Assembly: GCA_023375785.1 (NCBI GenBank)
Contig: SZWC01004879.1
Coordinates: 68,432 to 132,431 of the forward strand
Direction: 5' to 3'
Source: Penium margaritaceum
Lineage: Eukaryota > Streptophyta > Zygnematophyceae > Desmidiales > Peniaceae
Length of the DNA stretch: 64,000 nt
Shown piece after piece: positions 47,750 to 59,600 of this stretch (its first letter is position 1; the number at the start of each line of letters is the position of its first letter). The notes beneath the pieces are model-generated. The model was not told the origin of the DNA, ran no database searches, and saw nothing but the letters and a program-made list of their open reading frames with translations. The translations under genes were made by a program, and so were the position numbers.

Positions 47750-49714
47750 CAGTTGGTCATCGTGCATGGTCTCCACACCGTGCCACAACTTATTCAAGCC
47801 CCTTGTTCTTGCTATGTGATACTTGGTATTCCCAAACCATTGTTTCCCCCTCTGACCATTTGTGACTCGTATTATGAGTTGCAAGCGTTGACCACACAAA
47901 GCGGATTTCTTTGGTCAAAGGCACTACATATCCTTACTTTGTTCGGTCATTGTGCATGGTAGCCACACCGTGCTACTACTGAATGAAGGTCGTTGTACAT
48001 GGTAGTTGAGAACCGGTATTTCCATAGCATTGTTTCATCTCCTGAACGCTTGTGACTCGTGTTATGGTTGGTCAACGTTGACCACCCATGTCGAAATTCT
48101 CTGGACATCATCTGACATATGCCTAGTCTGGTTGTTTGCTGTGCATATGAGCCACACCGTGTCACTGCGTGTTGAAGTTCTTTGTCCTTTCTAGTCAAAA
48201 CATAGGCTTCTTAAACCATTGTCTCTCCCTCTGACCATTTGTGACTCGTGATACGCGTTGTCAATGTTGACCACACATAGTGGACTTATTCGGTCTCAGT
48301 CAGTGACGTATGCATCCTTTGGTTGGTCACTGTGCATGCTAGCCGTACCGTGCCACTGCTTGTTGAAGGTCTTTGTACTTGCTAATTGATAACTAGTGTT
48401 CCCAAACCATTGTTTTCCCCCCTGACCATTTGTGACTCATGTTATGCGTTTTCAACGTTGACAAAACACTGTGAAATTCTTTTGGTCATGGTTTGTGACA
48501 TATGCATACTTTGGTTTGACACTGTGCATTGAAGCCACATTGTGCCACTACATATGGAAGGTATTTGTACTTGCTAGTCAATAACTAGTATTGACAAACC
48601 ATTACCTTCCACCCTGACCGTTTGTGAGCCGTGTTATGAGTTGTCAAAGTTTACCACACTTAGTGACAGTATTTGGTCATGGTCAGTGACATATGCTTAC
48701 TTTGGTTGGTCATCCTGCATGGCCTCCACACCGTGCCACAACGTATTGAAGCCCCTTGTGCTTGCAATTTGATACTTGGTTTTCCCAAACCATTCTTTCC
48801 CCCTCTGACCATTTGTGACTCGTATTATGAGTTGTCAACGATGACCACACACAGCGGAATTTTTTGGGTCAAAGGTAGTACATATGCCTACTTTGGTCGG
48901 TGATTGTGCACGGTAGCCACACCGTGCTACTACTGACTGAAGGTCATTGTACTTGGTAGTTGAGAACCGATATTCCCATTGCATTGTTTCATCTCCTGGC
49001 CGTTTGTGACTCGTGTTATGGTTGGTCAACGATGACCACCCATATTGAATTATCTGGACATCATCTCACATATGCCTAGTCTGGTTGTTTGGTGTGCATA
49101 TTAGCCACACCGTGCCACTACGTATAGAAGTTCTTTGTCCATTATAGTCAATACATAGGCTTCTTAAACCATTGTCACTCCCTCTGACCATTTGTGACTC
49201 GTGTTACGAGTTCTCAATGATGACCACACATAGTGGACTTATTCGGTCGTAGTCAGTGACGTATGCATCCTTTGGTTGGTCACTGTGCACGCTAGCCATA
49301 CCGTGCCACTGCTTGTTGAATGTCATTGTACTTGCTAGTTGATAACTAGTGTTCCCAAACCATTTTCTCCCCTCTTACCATTTGTGACTCATGTTATGCG
49401 TTTTCAACATTCACCACACACTGTGAAATTCTTTTGGTCATGGTTTGTGACATATACATACTTTGGTTGGTCACTGTGCATTGAAGCCACATTGTGCCAC
49501 TACATATTGAAGGTATTTGTACTTGCTAGTCAATAACTAGTATTCACAAACCACTACCTTCTACCATGACCATTTGTGACCCGTGTTATGAGTTGTCAAA
49601 GTTTACCACACTTAGTGACAGTATTTGGTCATGGTCAGTGACATATGCCTACTTTGGTTGGTCATCGTGCATGGTCTCCACACCGTGCCACAACGTATTG
49701 AAGCCCCTTGTGCT
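47750..49714 (-). repeat. Satellite array, right block 1 (inverted orientation)
   Basis: Same monomers as the left array but on the opposite strand, starting inside monomer C. Mostly type-2 variants (ggacatcatctgac in A; cactgtgaaattcttttgg in D). The block is cut by the N run after agccccttgtgct. Some monomers carry more private changes than the left array, for example tgtcaacgatgaccac, which breaks the central dyad. Confidence 0.92.
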
Positions 49715-50666
49715 NNNNNNNNNNNNNNNNNNNNNNNNNNNNNNNNNNNNNNNNNNNNNNNNNNNNNNNNNNNNNNNNNNNNNNNNNNNNNNNNNNNNNN
49801 NNNNNNNNNNNNNNNNNNNNNNNNNNNNNNNNNNNNNNNNNNNNNNNNNNNNNNNNNNNNNNNNNNNNNNNNNNNNNNNNNNNNNNNNNNNNNNNNNNNN
49901 NNNNNNNNNNNNNNNNNNNNNNNNNNNNNNNNNNNNNNNNNNNNNNNNNNNNNNNNNNNNNNNNNNNNNNNNNNNNNNNNNNNNNNNNNNNNNNNNNNNN
50001 NNNNNNNNNNNNNNNNNNNNNNNNNNNNNNNNNNNNNNNNNNNNNNNNNNNNNNNNNNNNNNNNNNNNNNNNNNNNNNNNNNNNNNNNNNNNNNNNNNNN
50101 NNNNNNNNNNNNNNNNNNNNNNNNNNNNNNNNNNNNNNNNNNNNNNNNNNNNNNNNNNNNNNNNNNNNNNNNNNNNNNNNNNNNNNNNNNNNNNNNNNNN
50201 NNNNNNNNNNNNNNNNNNNNNNNNNNNNNNNNNNNNNNNNNNNNNNNNNNNNNNNNNNNNNNNNNNNNNNNNNNNNNNNNNNNNNNNNNNNNNNNNNNNN
50301 NNNNNNNNNNNNNNNNNNNNNNNNNNNNNNNNNNNNNNNNNNNNNNNNNNNNNNNNNNNNNNNNNNNNNNNNNNNNNNNNNNNNNNNNNNNNNNNNNNNN
50401 NNNNNNNNNNNNNNNNNNNNNNNNNNNNNNNNNNNNNNNNNNNNNNNNNNNNNNNNNNNNNNNNNNNNNNNNNNNNNNNNNNNNNNNNNNNNNNNNNNNN
50501 NNNNNNNNNNNNNNNNNNNNNNNNNNNNNNNNNNNNNNNNNNNNNNNNNNNNNNNNNNNNNNNNNNNNNNNNNNNNNNNNNNNNNNNNNNNNNNNNNNNN
50601 NNNNNNNNNNNNNNNNNNNNNNNNNNNNNNNNNNNNNNNNNNNNNNNNNNNNNNNNNNNNNNNNNN
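49715..50666. other. Assembly gap, 952 Ns
   Basis: An uninterrupted N run. Satellite monomer C precedes it and the G/C-rich part of insert copy 5 follows it. The gap therefore hides satellite plus the missing end of that insert. Its length is almost one HOR (954 bp). Long apparent open frames across it are artefacts of N translation. Confidence 0.98.
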
Positions 50667-51085
50667 TCCCTCCCACCCCCCCTAGAGGGATGTTCCGTGG
50701 ACGACCTGGAGGACAGATTTTCGACCGCATTATGACACCCCCCCTACCCCCCATGGCTTAGGCTCGAAGGTAGAGTTGAGATATGACAACACGGCCGCCC
50801 CCCCCCCAGGTCGCGAGCCTATTCGATATTGCGCGTACGCGGATTCAAACCTAGGACCTATCGCTCCAGAATATAGATCTATAAGCACTAAGCCAACTCG
50901 CACAGTGTTCACATGATGTCCAAATGACACTATAATGGTTCCTATGGGTAAAGGGCATAAATCAAGGGGGTGTAAGATTAGAGGGTAGTTTTCAAAGTTA
51001 TGAATGATAACAAAGTTAGTTTATTCGTAAAATCTTGACGTAGACAGAATTCCAAATTTTGCAAATTTGAGCTTGAATAACCTTT
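50667..51085 (-). mobile_element. SINE-like insert, copy 5 (truncated by the gap, minus strand)
   Basis: Reverse complement of the left-array insert. The B-box complement ggattcaaacc is at 50,841-50,851 and the A-box complement gcactaagcca at 50,885-50,895. The C-rich complement of the quadruplex motif begins right at the gap edge (about 50,668-50,683). The element's 3' end is lost in the Ns. Confidence 0.7.
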
Positions 51086-53160
51086 CAACCATTGCTCTCA
51101 TTGACTAGCCGTACGAAGGAAAGTTAACAACACACAGTGAAACTCTTTTTATGATATTCAGTGACACAGGAATGCTTTGGTTGGTCATTGTGCATGGTAG
51201 CCACACCATGCCACCACATATCGAAGGTCTTTGAACTTGCTAGTCGATACCAAGTATTCCCAAACCATTGTTTCTCCCTCTGCCCATTTTTACTTGTATT
51301 ATGAGTTGTGAATGTTGACCACACACATGAAACTTATTTGGTCATGAGCAGTTATGTATGCCTACTTGTGCAGGTCATTGTGCACGGTAGCCACACCGTG
51401 CCAATACATACAAAATATATTTGTACTTGCTAGAAGATACATATCGTTTTGAAACCATTGTTTCCCCCTCTGACCATTTGTGACTCGTGTTATGCGTTTT
51501 CAACGTTGACCACATGAAGTGAAATGTGTTGGTCATGGTTAGTGACATATGCAAACTTTGGTTGGTCACTGTGCATTGAAGCCACATTGTGCCACTACAT
51601 ACTGAAGGTATTTGTACTTGCTAGTCGATAACTAGTATTCACAAACCATTACCGTCCACCCTACCCATTTGTGACTCATGTTATGAGGTGTCAAAGTTTA
51701 CCACACTTAGTGACATTATTTGGTCATGGTCAGTGACATATGCCTACTTTGGTTGGTCATCTTGCATGGTCTCCACACCGTGCCACAGCGTATTGAAGCC
51801 CCTTGTGCTTGCTATTTGATACTTGGTGTTCCCAAACCATTGTTTCCCCCTCTGACCATTTGTGACTCGTATTTTGAGTTGTCAATGTTGACCATACACA
51901 GCAGATTTCTTTGGTCAAAGGCAGTACATATGCCTACTTTGGTCGGTCATTGTGCATGGTAGCAACACCGTGCTACTACTAACTGAAGGTCGTTGTACTT
52001 GGTAGTTGAGAACCAATATTCGCATAGCATTGTTTCCTTTCCTGACTGTTTGTGACTCGTGTTATGGTTGGTCAACGTTGACCTCCCATATTGAAATTCT
52101 CTGGTCATGATCAGTGACATATGCCTAGTTTGGCTGTTTGGTGTGCATATTAGCCACACCGTGCCACTACGTATTGAAGTTCTTTGTCCTTTCTAGTCAA
52201 TACATAGGCTTCCCAAACCATTGTCTATCCCTCTGACCATTTGTGACTCGTGTTATGAGTTGTCAATGTTGACCACACATAGTGGACTTATTCGGTCGTA
52301 GTCAGTGACGTATGCATCCTTTGGTTGGTCACTGTGCACGCTAGCCATACCGTGCCACTGCTTGTTGAAGGTCTTTGTACTTGCTATTGATAACTAGTGC
52401 TCCCAACCCATTGTTTTCTCCTCTGACCATTTGTGACTCGTGTTATGCGTTTTCAACATGGACCACATGAAGTGAAATTTGTTGGTCATGGTTAGTGACG
52501 TATACATTCTTTGGTTGGTCACTGTGCATTGAAGCCGCATTGTGCCACTACATATTGAAGGTATTTGTACTTGCTAGTCGATAACTAGTATTCACAAACC
52601 ATTATCTTCCACACTGACCATTTGTGACTCGTGTTATGAGTTGTCAAAGTTTACCACACTTAGTGACATTATTTGGTCATGGTCAGTGACATATGCGTAC
52701 TTTGGTTGGTCATCGTGCATGGTCTCCTCACCGTGCCACAGCGTATTGCAGCCCCTTGTGCTTGCTATTTGATACTTGGTGTTCCCAAACCATTGTTTCC
52801 CCCTCTGACCATTTGTGACTCGTATTATGAGTTTTCAACGTTGACCACACATCGCGGATTTCTTTGGTCAAAGGCAGTACATAAGTCTACTTTGGTTGGT
52901 CAGTGTGCATGGTAGCCACACCGTGCTACTACTGACTGAAGGTCGTTGTACTTGGTAGTTGGCATCTAGTATTCCCAACCCATTGTTTCCCCATCTGACA
53001 AATCGTGACCCAAATTATGGGTTGTCAATGTTGACCACACATAGTAAAATTATTTGGTCATGGTAAGTGGCACATGCCTAATCAGGTTGGTCATTGTGCA
53101 TGGTAGCCACACCGTTCCACTTCTTGTTGAAAGGCTTTGTACTTGCTAGTCCATAAATAG
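51086..53160 (-). repeat. Satellite array, right block 2 (inverted)
   Basis: About two HORs between insert copies 5 and 6. Reading on the minus strand it runs from the post-insert monomer of copy 6 (52,930-53,160) through B, C, a type-1 D, E, A and so on to the divergent pre-insert monomers of copy 5 (about 51,110-51,470). The two inserts are only ~2.6 kb apart. No gene is supported. Confidence 0.92.
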
Positions 53161-53655
53161 CAAAAGGTTTCTCCCGTTGACACCAGGTCGGTTTTTGTTG
53201 ATTTGTTACGCGTAGGTGCCATCACTGGCATACTCCCTCCCACCCCCACTAGAGGGATATTCCGTGGACGACCTGGAGGACAGATTTGCGACCGCATTAT
53301 GACACCCCCCCTACCCCCCCATGGCTTAGGCTCGAAGGTAGAGTTGAGGTATCACAACACGGCCGCCCCCCCCCCCAGGTCGCGAGCCTATTCTATATTG
53401 CGCGTACAAGGGTTCAAACCTAGGACCTATCGCTCCAGAATCTAGCTCTATAAGCACTAAGCCAACTCGCACGGTGTTCATATGAAGTCCAAATGTCATT
53501 ATAAGGGTTCCTATGTGTAAAGGGCGTAAAATAAGGGGGTGTAAGATTAGAGGGTAGTTTTCAAAGTTATGAATGATAACAAAGTTAGTTTATTAAAAAA
53601 AATTGACGTAGACAAAATTTCAAATCTTGCATTTTTGAGCTTGAATAACCTCTCA
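53161..53655 (-). mobile_element. SINE-like insert, copy 6 (complete, minus strand)
   Basis: Full-length reverse copy. The B-box complement gggttcaaacc is at 53,410-53,420 and the A-box complement gcactaagcca at 53,454-53,464. The C-rich complement of the quadruplex motif lies at about 53,234-53,247. Its flanks are the same divergent monomers as in the left array, confirming a shared origin. Confidence 0.72.
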
Positions 53656-56600
53656 AGCATTGCTCCGATTGACCAGCCGTAAGAAGGAAAGTTGACAACA
53701 CACAGTGAGACTCTTTTTGTGATATTCAGTGACACAAGAATGCTTTGGTTGGTCATTGTGCATGGTAGCCACACCGTGCCACCACTTATCGAAGGTCTTT
53801 GTACTTGCTAGTATATACCAAGTATACCCAAACCATTGTTTCGCCCTCTGCCCATTTTTTACTTGTATTATGAGTTGTGAATGTTGACCACACACATGAA
53901 ACTTCTTTGGTCATGAGCAGTGATGTATGCCTACTTGGGTAGGTCATTCTGCACGGTAGCCACACCGTGCCAATACATACGAAATATATTTGTACTTGCT
54001 AGAAGATGCATAACGTTTTGAAACTATTGTTTCCCCCCTCTGACCTTTTGTGACTATTGTTATGCGTTTTCAACGTTGACCACATGAAGTGAAATGTGTT
54101 GGTCATGGTTAGTGACATATGCATACTCTGGTTGGTCACTGTGCATTGAAGCAACATTGTGCCACTACATATTGAAGGTATTTGTACTTGCTAGTCGATA
54201 ACTAGTATTCACAAACCATTACCATCCACCCTGCCCATTTGTGACTCGTGTTATGAGGTGTCAAAGTTTACCACACTCAGTGACATTATTTGGTCATGGT
54301 CAGTGACATATGCCTACTTTGGTTGGTCATCGTGCATGGTCTCCACACCGTGCCACTGCGTATTGAAGCCCCTTGTGCTTGCTATTTGATACTTGGTGTT
54401 CCCAAACCATTGTTTCCCCCTCTGATCATTTTTGTCTCGTATTATGAGTTGTCAACGTTGACCACACACAGCGGATTTCTTTGGTCAAACGCACTACATA
54501 TGCCTACTTTGGTCGGTCATTGTGCATGGTAGCCACACCGTGCTACTACTGACTGAAGGTCGTTGTACTTGGTAGTTGAGAACCAATATTCGCATAGCAT
54601 TGTTCCCTATCCTGACCGTTTGTGACTCGTGTTATGGTTGGTCAACGTTGACCACCCATATTGAAATTCTCTGGTCATGATCAGTGACATATGCCTAGTT
54701 TGGTTGTTTGGTGTGCATATTAGCCACACCGTGCCACTACGTATTGAAGTTCTTTGTCCTTTCTAGTCAATACATAGGCTTCCCAAACCATTGTCTCTCC
54801 CTCTGACCATTTTTGACTCGTGTTATGAGTTGTCAATGTTGACCACACATAGTGGACTTCTTCGGTCGTATTCAGTGACGTATGCATCCTTTGGTTGGTC
54901 ATTGTGCACGCTAGCCATACCGTGCCACTACTTGTTGAAGGTGTTTGGACTTGCTAGTTAATAAATAGTGTTCCCAACCCATTGTTTTCCCCTATGACCA
55001 TTTGTGAATCGTGTTATGCGTTTTCAACGTTGACCACATGAAGTGAAATTTGTTGGTCATGGTTCGTGACATATGCATACTTTGGTTGGTCACTGTGCAT
55101 TGAAGCCACATTGTGCCACTACATATTGAAGGTATTTGTTTTTGCTAGTCGATTACTAGTATTCAAAAACCATTATCTTCCACCCTGATCATTTGTGACT
55201 CGTGTTATGAGTTGTCAAAGTTTACCACACTTAGTGACATTATTTGGTCATGGTCAGTGACATATGCATACTTTCGTTGGTCGTCGTGCATGGTCTCCAC
55301 ACCCTGCCACGACGTATTGAAGCCTCTTGTGCTTGCTATGTGATACTTGGTGTTCCCAAACCATTGTTTCCCCCTCTGACCATTTGTGACTCGTATTATG
55401 AGTTGTCAGTGTTGACCACACACAGCGGATTTCTTTGGTCAAAGGCAGTACATATGCCTACTTTGGTCGGTCATTGTGCATGGTAGCCACACTATGCTAC
55501 TACTGACTGAAGGTCGTTGTACTTGGTAGTTGAGAACCGATATTCCCATAGCATTGTTTCCTCTCCTGACCGTTTGTGACTCGTGTTATGGTTGGTCAAC
55601 GTTGAGCACCCATATTGAAATTCTCTGGTCATGATCAGTGACATATGCCTAGTTTGGTTGTTTGGTGTGCATATTAGCCACACCGTGCCACTATGTATTG
55701 AAGTTCTTTGTCAAATATAGTCAATACATAGACTTCCCAAACCATTGTCTCTCCCTCTGACAATTTGTGACTCGTGTTATGAGTTTTCAATGTTGACCAC
55801 ACATAGTGGACTTATTCGGTCGTAGTCAGTGACGTATGCATCCTTTGGTTGGTCACTGTGCACGCTAGCCATACCGTGCCACTGCTTGTTGAAGGTCTTT
55901 GTACTTGCTAGTTGATAACTAGTGTTCCCAACCCATTATTTTCCCCTCTGACCATTTGTGACTCGTGTTATGCGTTTTCAACATTGACCACATGAAGTGA
56001 ATTATGTTGGTCATGGTTAGTGACATATACATACTTTGGTTGGTCACTGTGCATTGAAGCCACATTGTGCTTCTACATATTGAAGGTATTTGTACTTGCT
56101 AGTCGATAACTAGTATTCACAAACCATTATCTTCCACCCTGACAATTTGTGACTCGTGTTAAGAGTTGTCAAAGTTTACCACACTTAGTGACATTATTTA
56201 GTCATGGTCAGTGACATATGCGTACTTTGGTTGGTCATCGTGCATGGTCTCCTCATCGTGCCATAGCGTATTGCAGCCCCTTGTGCTTCATATTTGATAC
56301 TTGGTGTTCCCAAACCATTGTTTCCCCCTTTGACCATTTGTGACTCGTATATGAGTTGTCAACGTTGACCACACACAGCAGATTTTTTTGTTCAAAGGCA
56401 GTACATATGCCTACTTTGGTCGGTCATTGTGCATGGTAGCCACACCATGCTACTACTGACTGAAGGTCATTGTACTTGGTTTTTGAGAACCAATATTCCC
56501 ATAGCATTGTTTCCTCTCCTGACCGTTTGTGACTCATGTTATGGTTGGTCAACGTTGACCACCCATATTGAAATTCTCTGGTCATGATCAGTGACATATG

Positions 56601-59600
56601 CCTAGTTTGGTTGTTTGGTGTGCATATTAGCCACACCGTGCCACTACGTATTGAAGTTATTTGTCCTTTGTAGTCAATACATAGGCTTGTTAACCATTGT
56701 CTCTCACTCTGACCATTTGCGACTCGTGTTATGAGTTGTCAATGTTGACCACACATAGTGGACTTATTCGGTCGTAGTCAGCGATGTATGCATCCGTTGG
56801 TTGGTCACTGTGCACACTAGCCATACCGTGCCACTGCTTGTTGAAGGTCTTTGTACTTACTAGTTGATAACTAGTGTTCCCAACCCATTGTTTTCCCCTC
56901 TGACCATTGGTGACTCGTGTTATGCGTTTTCAACATTGACCACATGAAGTGAAATTTGTTGGTCATGGTTAGTGACATATACATACTTTGGTTGGTCATT
57001 GTGCATTGAAGCCACATTGTGCCACTACATATTGAAGGTATTTGTACTTGCTAGTCAATAACTAGTATTCACAAACCATTATCTTCCACCCTGGCCATTT
57101 GTGACTCGTGTTATGAGCTGTCAAAGTTTACCACACCTAGTGACATTATTTGGTCATGGTCAGTGACATATGCGTACTTTGGTTGGTCATCGTGCATGGT
57201 CTCCTCACCGTGCCACAGCGTATTGTAGCCCCTTGTGCTTGCTATTTGATACTTGGTGTTCCCAAACCATTGTTTCCCCCTCTGACCATTTGTGACTCGT
57301 ACATGAGTTGTCAACGTTGACCACACATAGCAGATTTCTTTGGTCAAAGGCAGTACATATGCCTACTTTGGTCGGTCATTGTGCATGGTAGCCACACCAT
57401 GCTACTACTGACTGAAGGGCATTGTACTTGGTAGTTGAGAACCGATATTCTCATAGCATTGTTTTCTCTCCTGACCGTTTGTGACTCGTGTTATGGTTGG
57501 TTAACGTTGACCACCCATGTTGAAATTCTCTGGTCATGATCAGTGACATATGCCTAGTTTGGTTGTTTGGTGTGCATATTAGCCACACCGTGCCACTATG
57601 TATTGAAGTTCTTTGTCAAATCTAGTCAATACATAGACTTCCCAAACCATTGTCTCTCCCTCTGACAATTTGTGACTCGTGTTATGAGTTTTCAATGTTG
57701 ACCACACACAGTGGACTTATTCGGTCGTAGTCAGTGACGTATGTATCCTTTGGTTGGTCACTGTGCACGCTAGCCATACCGTGCCACTGCTTGTTGAAGG
57801 TCTTTGTACTTGCTACTTGATAACTAGTGTTCCCAACCCATTGTTTTCCCCTCTGACCATTTGTGACTCGTGTTATGCGTTTTCAACATTGACCACATTA
57901 AGTGAATTTTGTTGGTCATGGTTAGTGACATGTACATACTTTGGTTGGTCACTGTGCATTGAAGCCACATTTTGCGGCTATATATTGAAGGTATTTGTAC
58001 TTGCTAGTCAAAAACTAGTATTCACAAACCAGTATCTTCCACCCTGACCATTTGTGACTCGTGTTATGAGTTGTCAAAGTTTACCACACTTAGTGACATT
58101 ATTTAGTCATGGTCGATGACATATGCGTACTTTGGTTGGTCATCGTGCATGGTCTCCTCACCGTGCCACGGCATATTGCAGCCCCTTGTGCTTGATATTT
58201 GATACTTGGTGTTCCCAAACCATTGTTTCTCCCTCTGACCATTTGTGACTCGTATATGAGTTGTCAACGTTGACCACACACAACAGATTTCTTTGTTCAA
58301 AGGCAGTACATATGCCTACTTTGGTCGGTCATTGTGCATGGTAGCCACACCATGCTACTACTGACTGACGGTCATTGTTATTGGTAGTTGAGAACCGATA
58401 TTCCCATAGCATTGTTTATTCTCCTGACCATTTGTGACTCGTGTTATGGTTGGTCAACGTTGACCACCCATATTGAAATTCTCTGGTCATGATCAGTGAC
58501 ATATGCCTAGTTTGGTTGTTTGGTGTGCATATTAGCCACACCGTGCCACTACGTATTGAAGTTCTTTATCCTTTCTAGTCAATACATAGGCTTCTTAACC
58601 ATTGTCTCTCCCTCTGACCATTTTTGACTCGTGTTATGAGTTGTCAATGTTGACCACACATAGAGGACTTATTCGGTCGTAGTCAGTGACGTATGCATCC
58701 TTTGGTTGGTCACTGTGCACGCTAGCCATACCGTGCCACTTCTTGTTGAAGGTCTTTGTACTTGCTAGTTGATAACTAGTGTTCCCAACCCATTGTTTTC
58801 CCCGCTGACCATATGTGACTCGTGTTATGCGTTTTCAACCTTGACCACATGAAGTGAAATTTGTTGGTCATGGTTAGTGACATATACATACTTTGGTTGG
58901 TCACTGTGCATTGAAGCCACATTGTGCCACTACATATTGAAGGTATTTGTACTTGCTAGTCAATAACTAGTATTCACAAACCATTATGTTCCACTCTGAC
59001 CATTTGTGACTCGTGTTATGAGTTGTCAAAGTTTAGCACACTTAGTGACATTATTTGGTCATGGTAAGTGACATATGCGTGCTTTGGTTGGTCATCGTGC
59101 ATGGTCTCTTCACCGTGCCACAGCGTATTGCAGCCCCTTGTGCTTGCTATTTGATACTTGGTGTTCCTAGACCATTGTTTCCCCCTCTGACCATTTGTGA
59201 TTCGTATATGAGTTGTCAACGTTGACCACACACAGCAGATGTCTTTGGTCAAAGGCAGTACATATGCCTACTTTGGTCGGTCATTGTGCATGGTAGCCAC
59301 ATCATGCTACTACTGACTAACGGTCATTGTACTTGGTAGTTGAGAACCGATATTCCCATAGCATTGTTTACTCTCCTGACCGTTTGTGACTCGTGTTATG
59401 GTTGGTCAATGTTGACCACCCATATTGAAATTCTCTAGTCATGATCAGTGACATATGCCTAGTTTGGTTGTTTTGTGTGCATATTAGCCACACCGTGCCA
59501 CTGCGTATTGAAGTTCTTTGTCATTTCTAGTCAATACATAGGCTTCTTAACCATTGTCTCTCTCTCTGACAATTTGTGACTCGTGTTATGAGTTGTCAAC

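Noticed and set aside
49566-50761. Frames of 325-389 codons across the N run
   Set aside because: They consist almost entirely of unknown residues. There is no sequence to support them.
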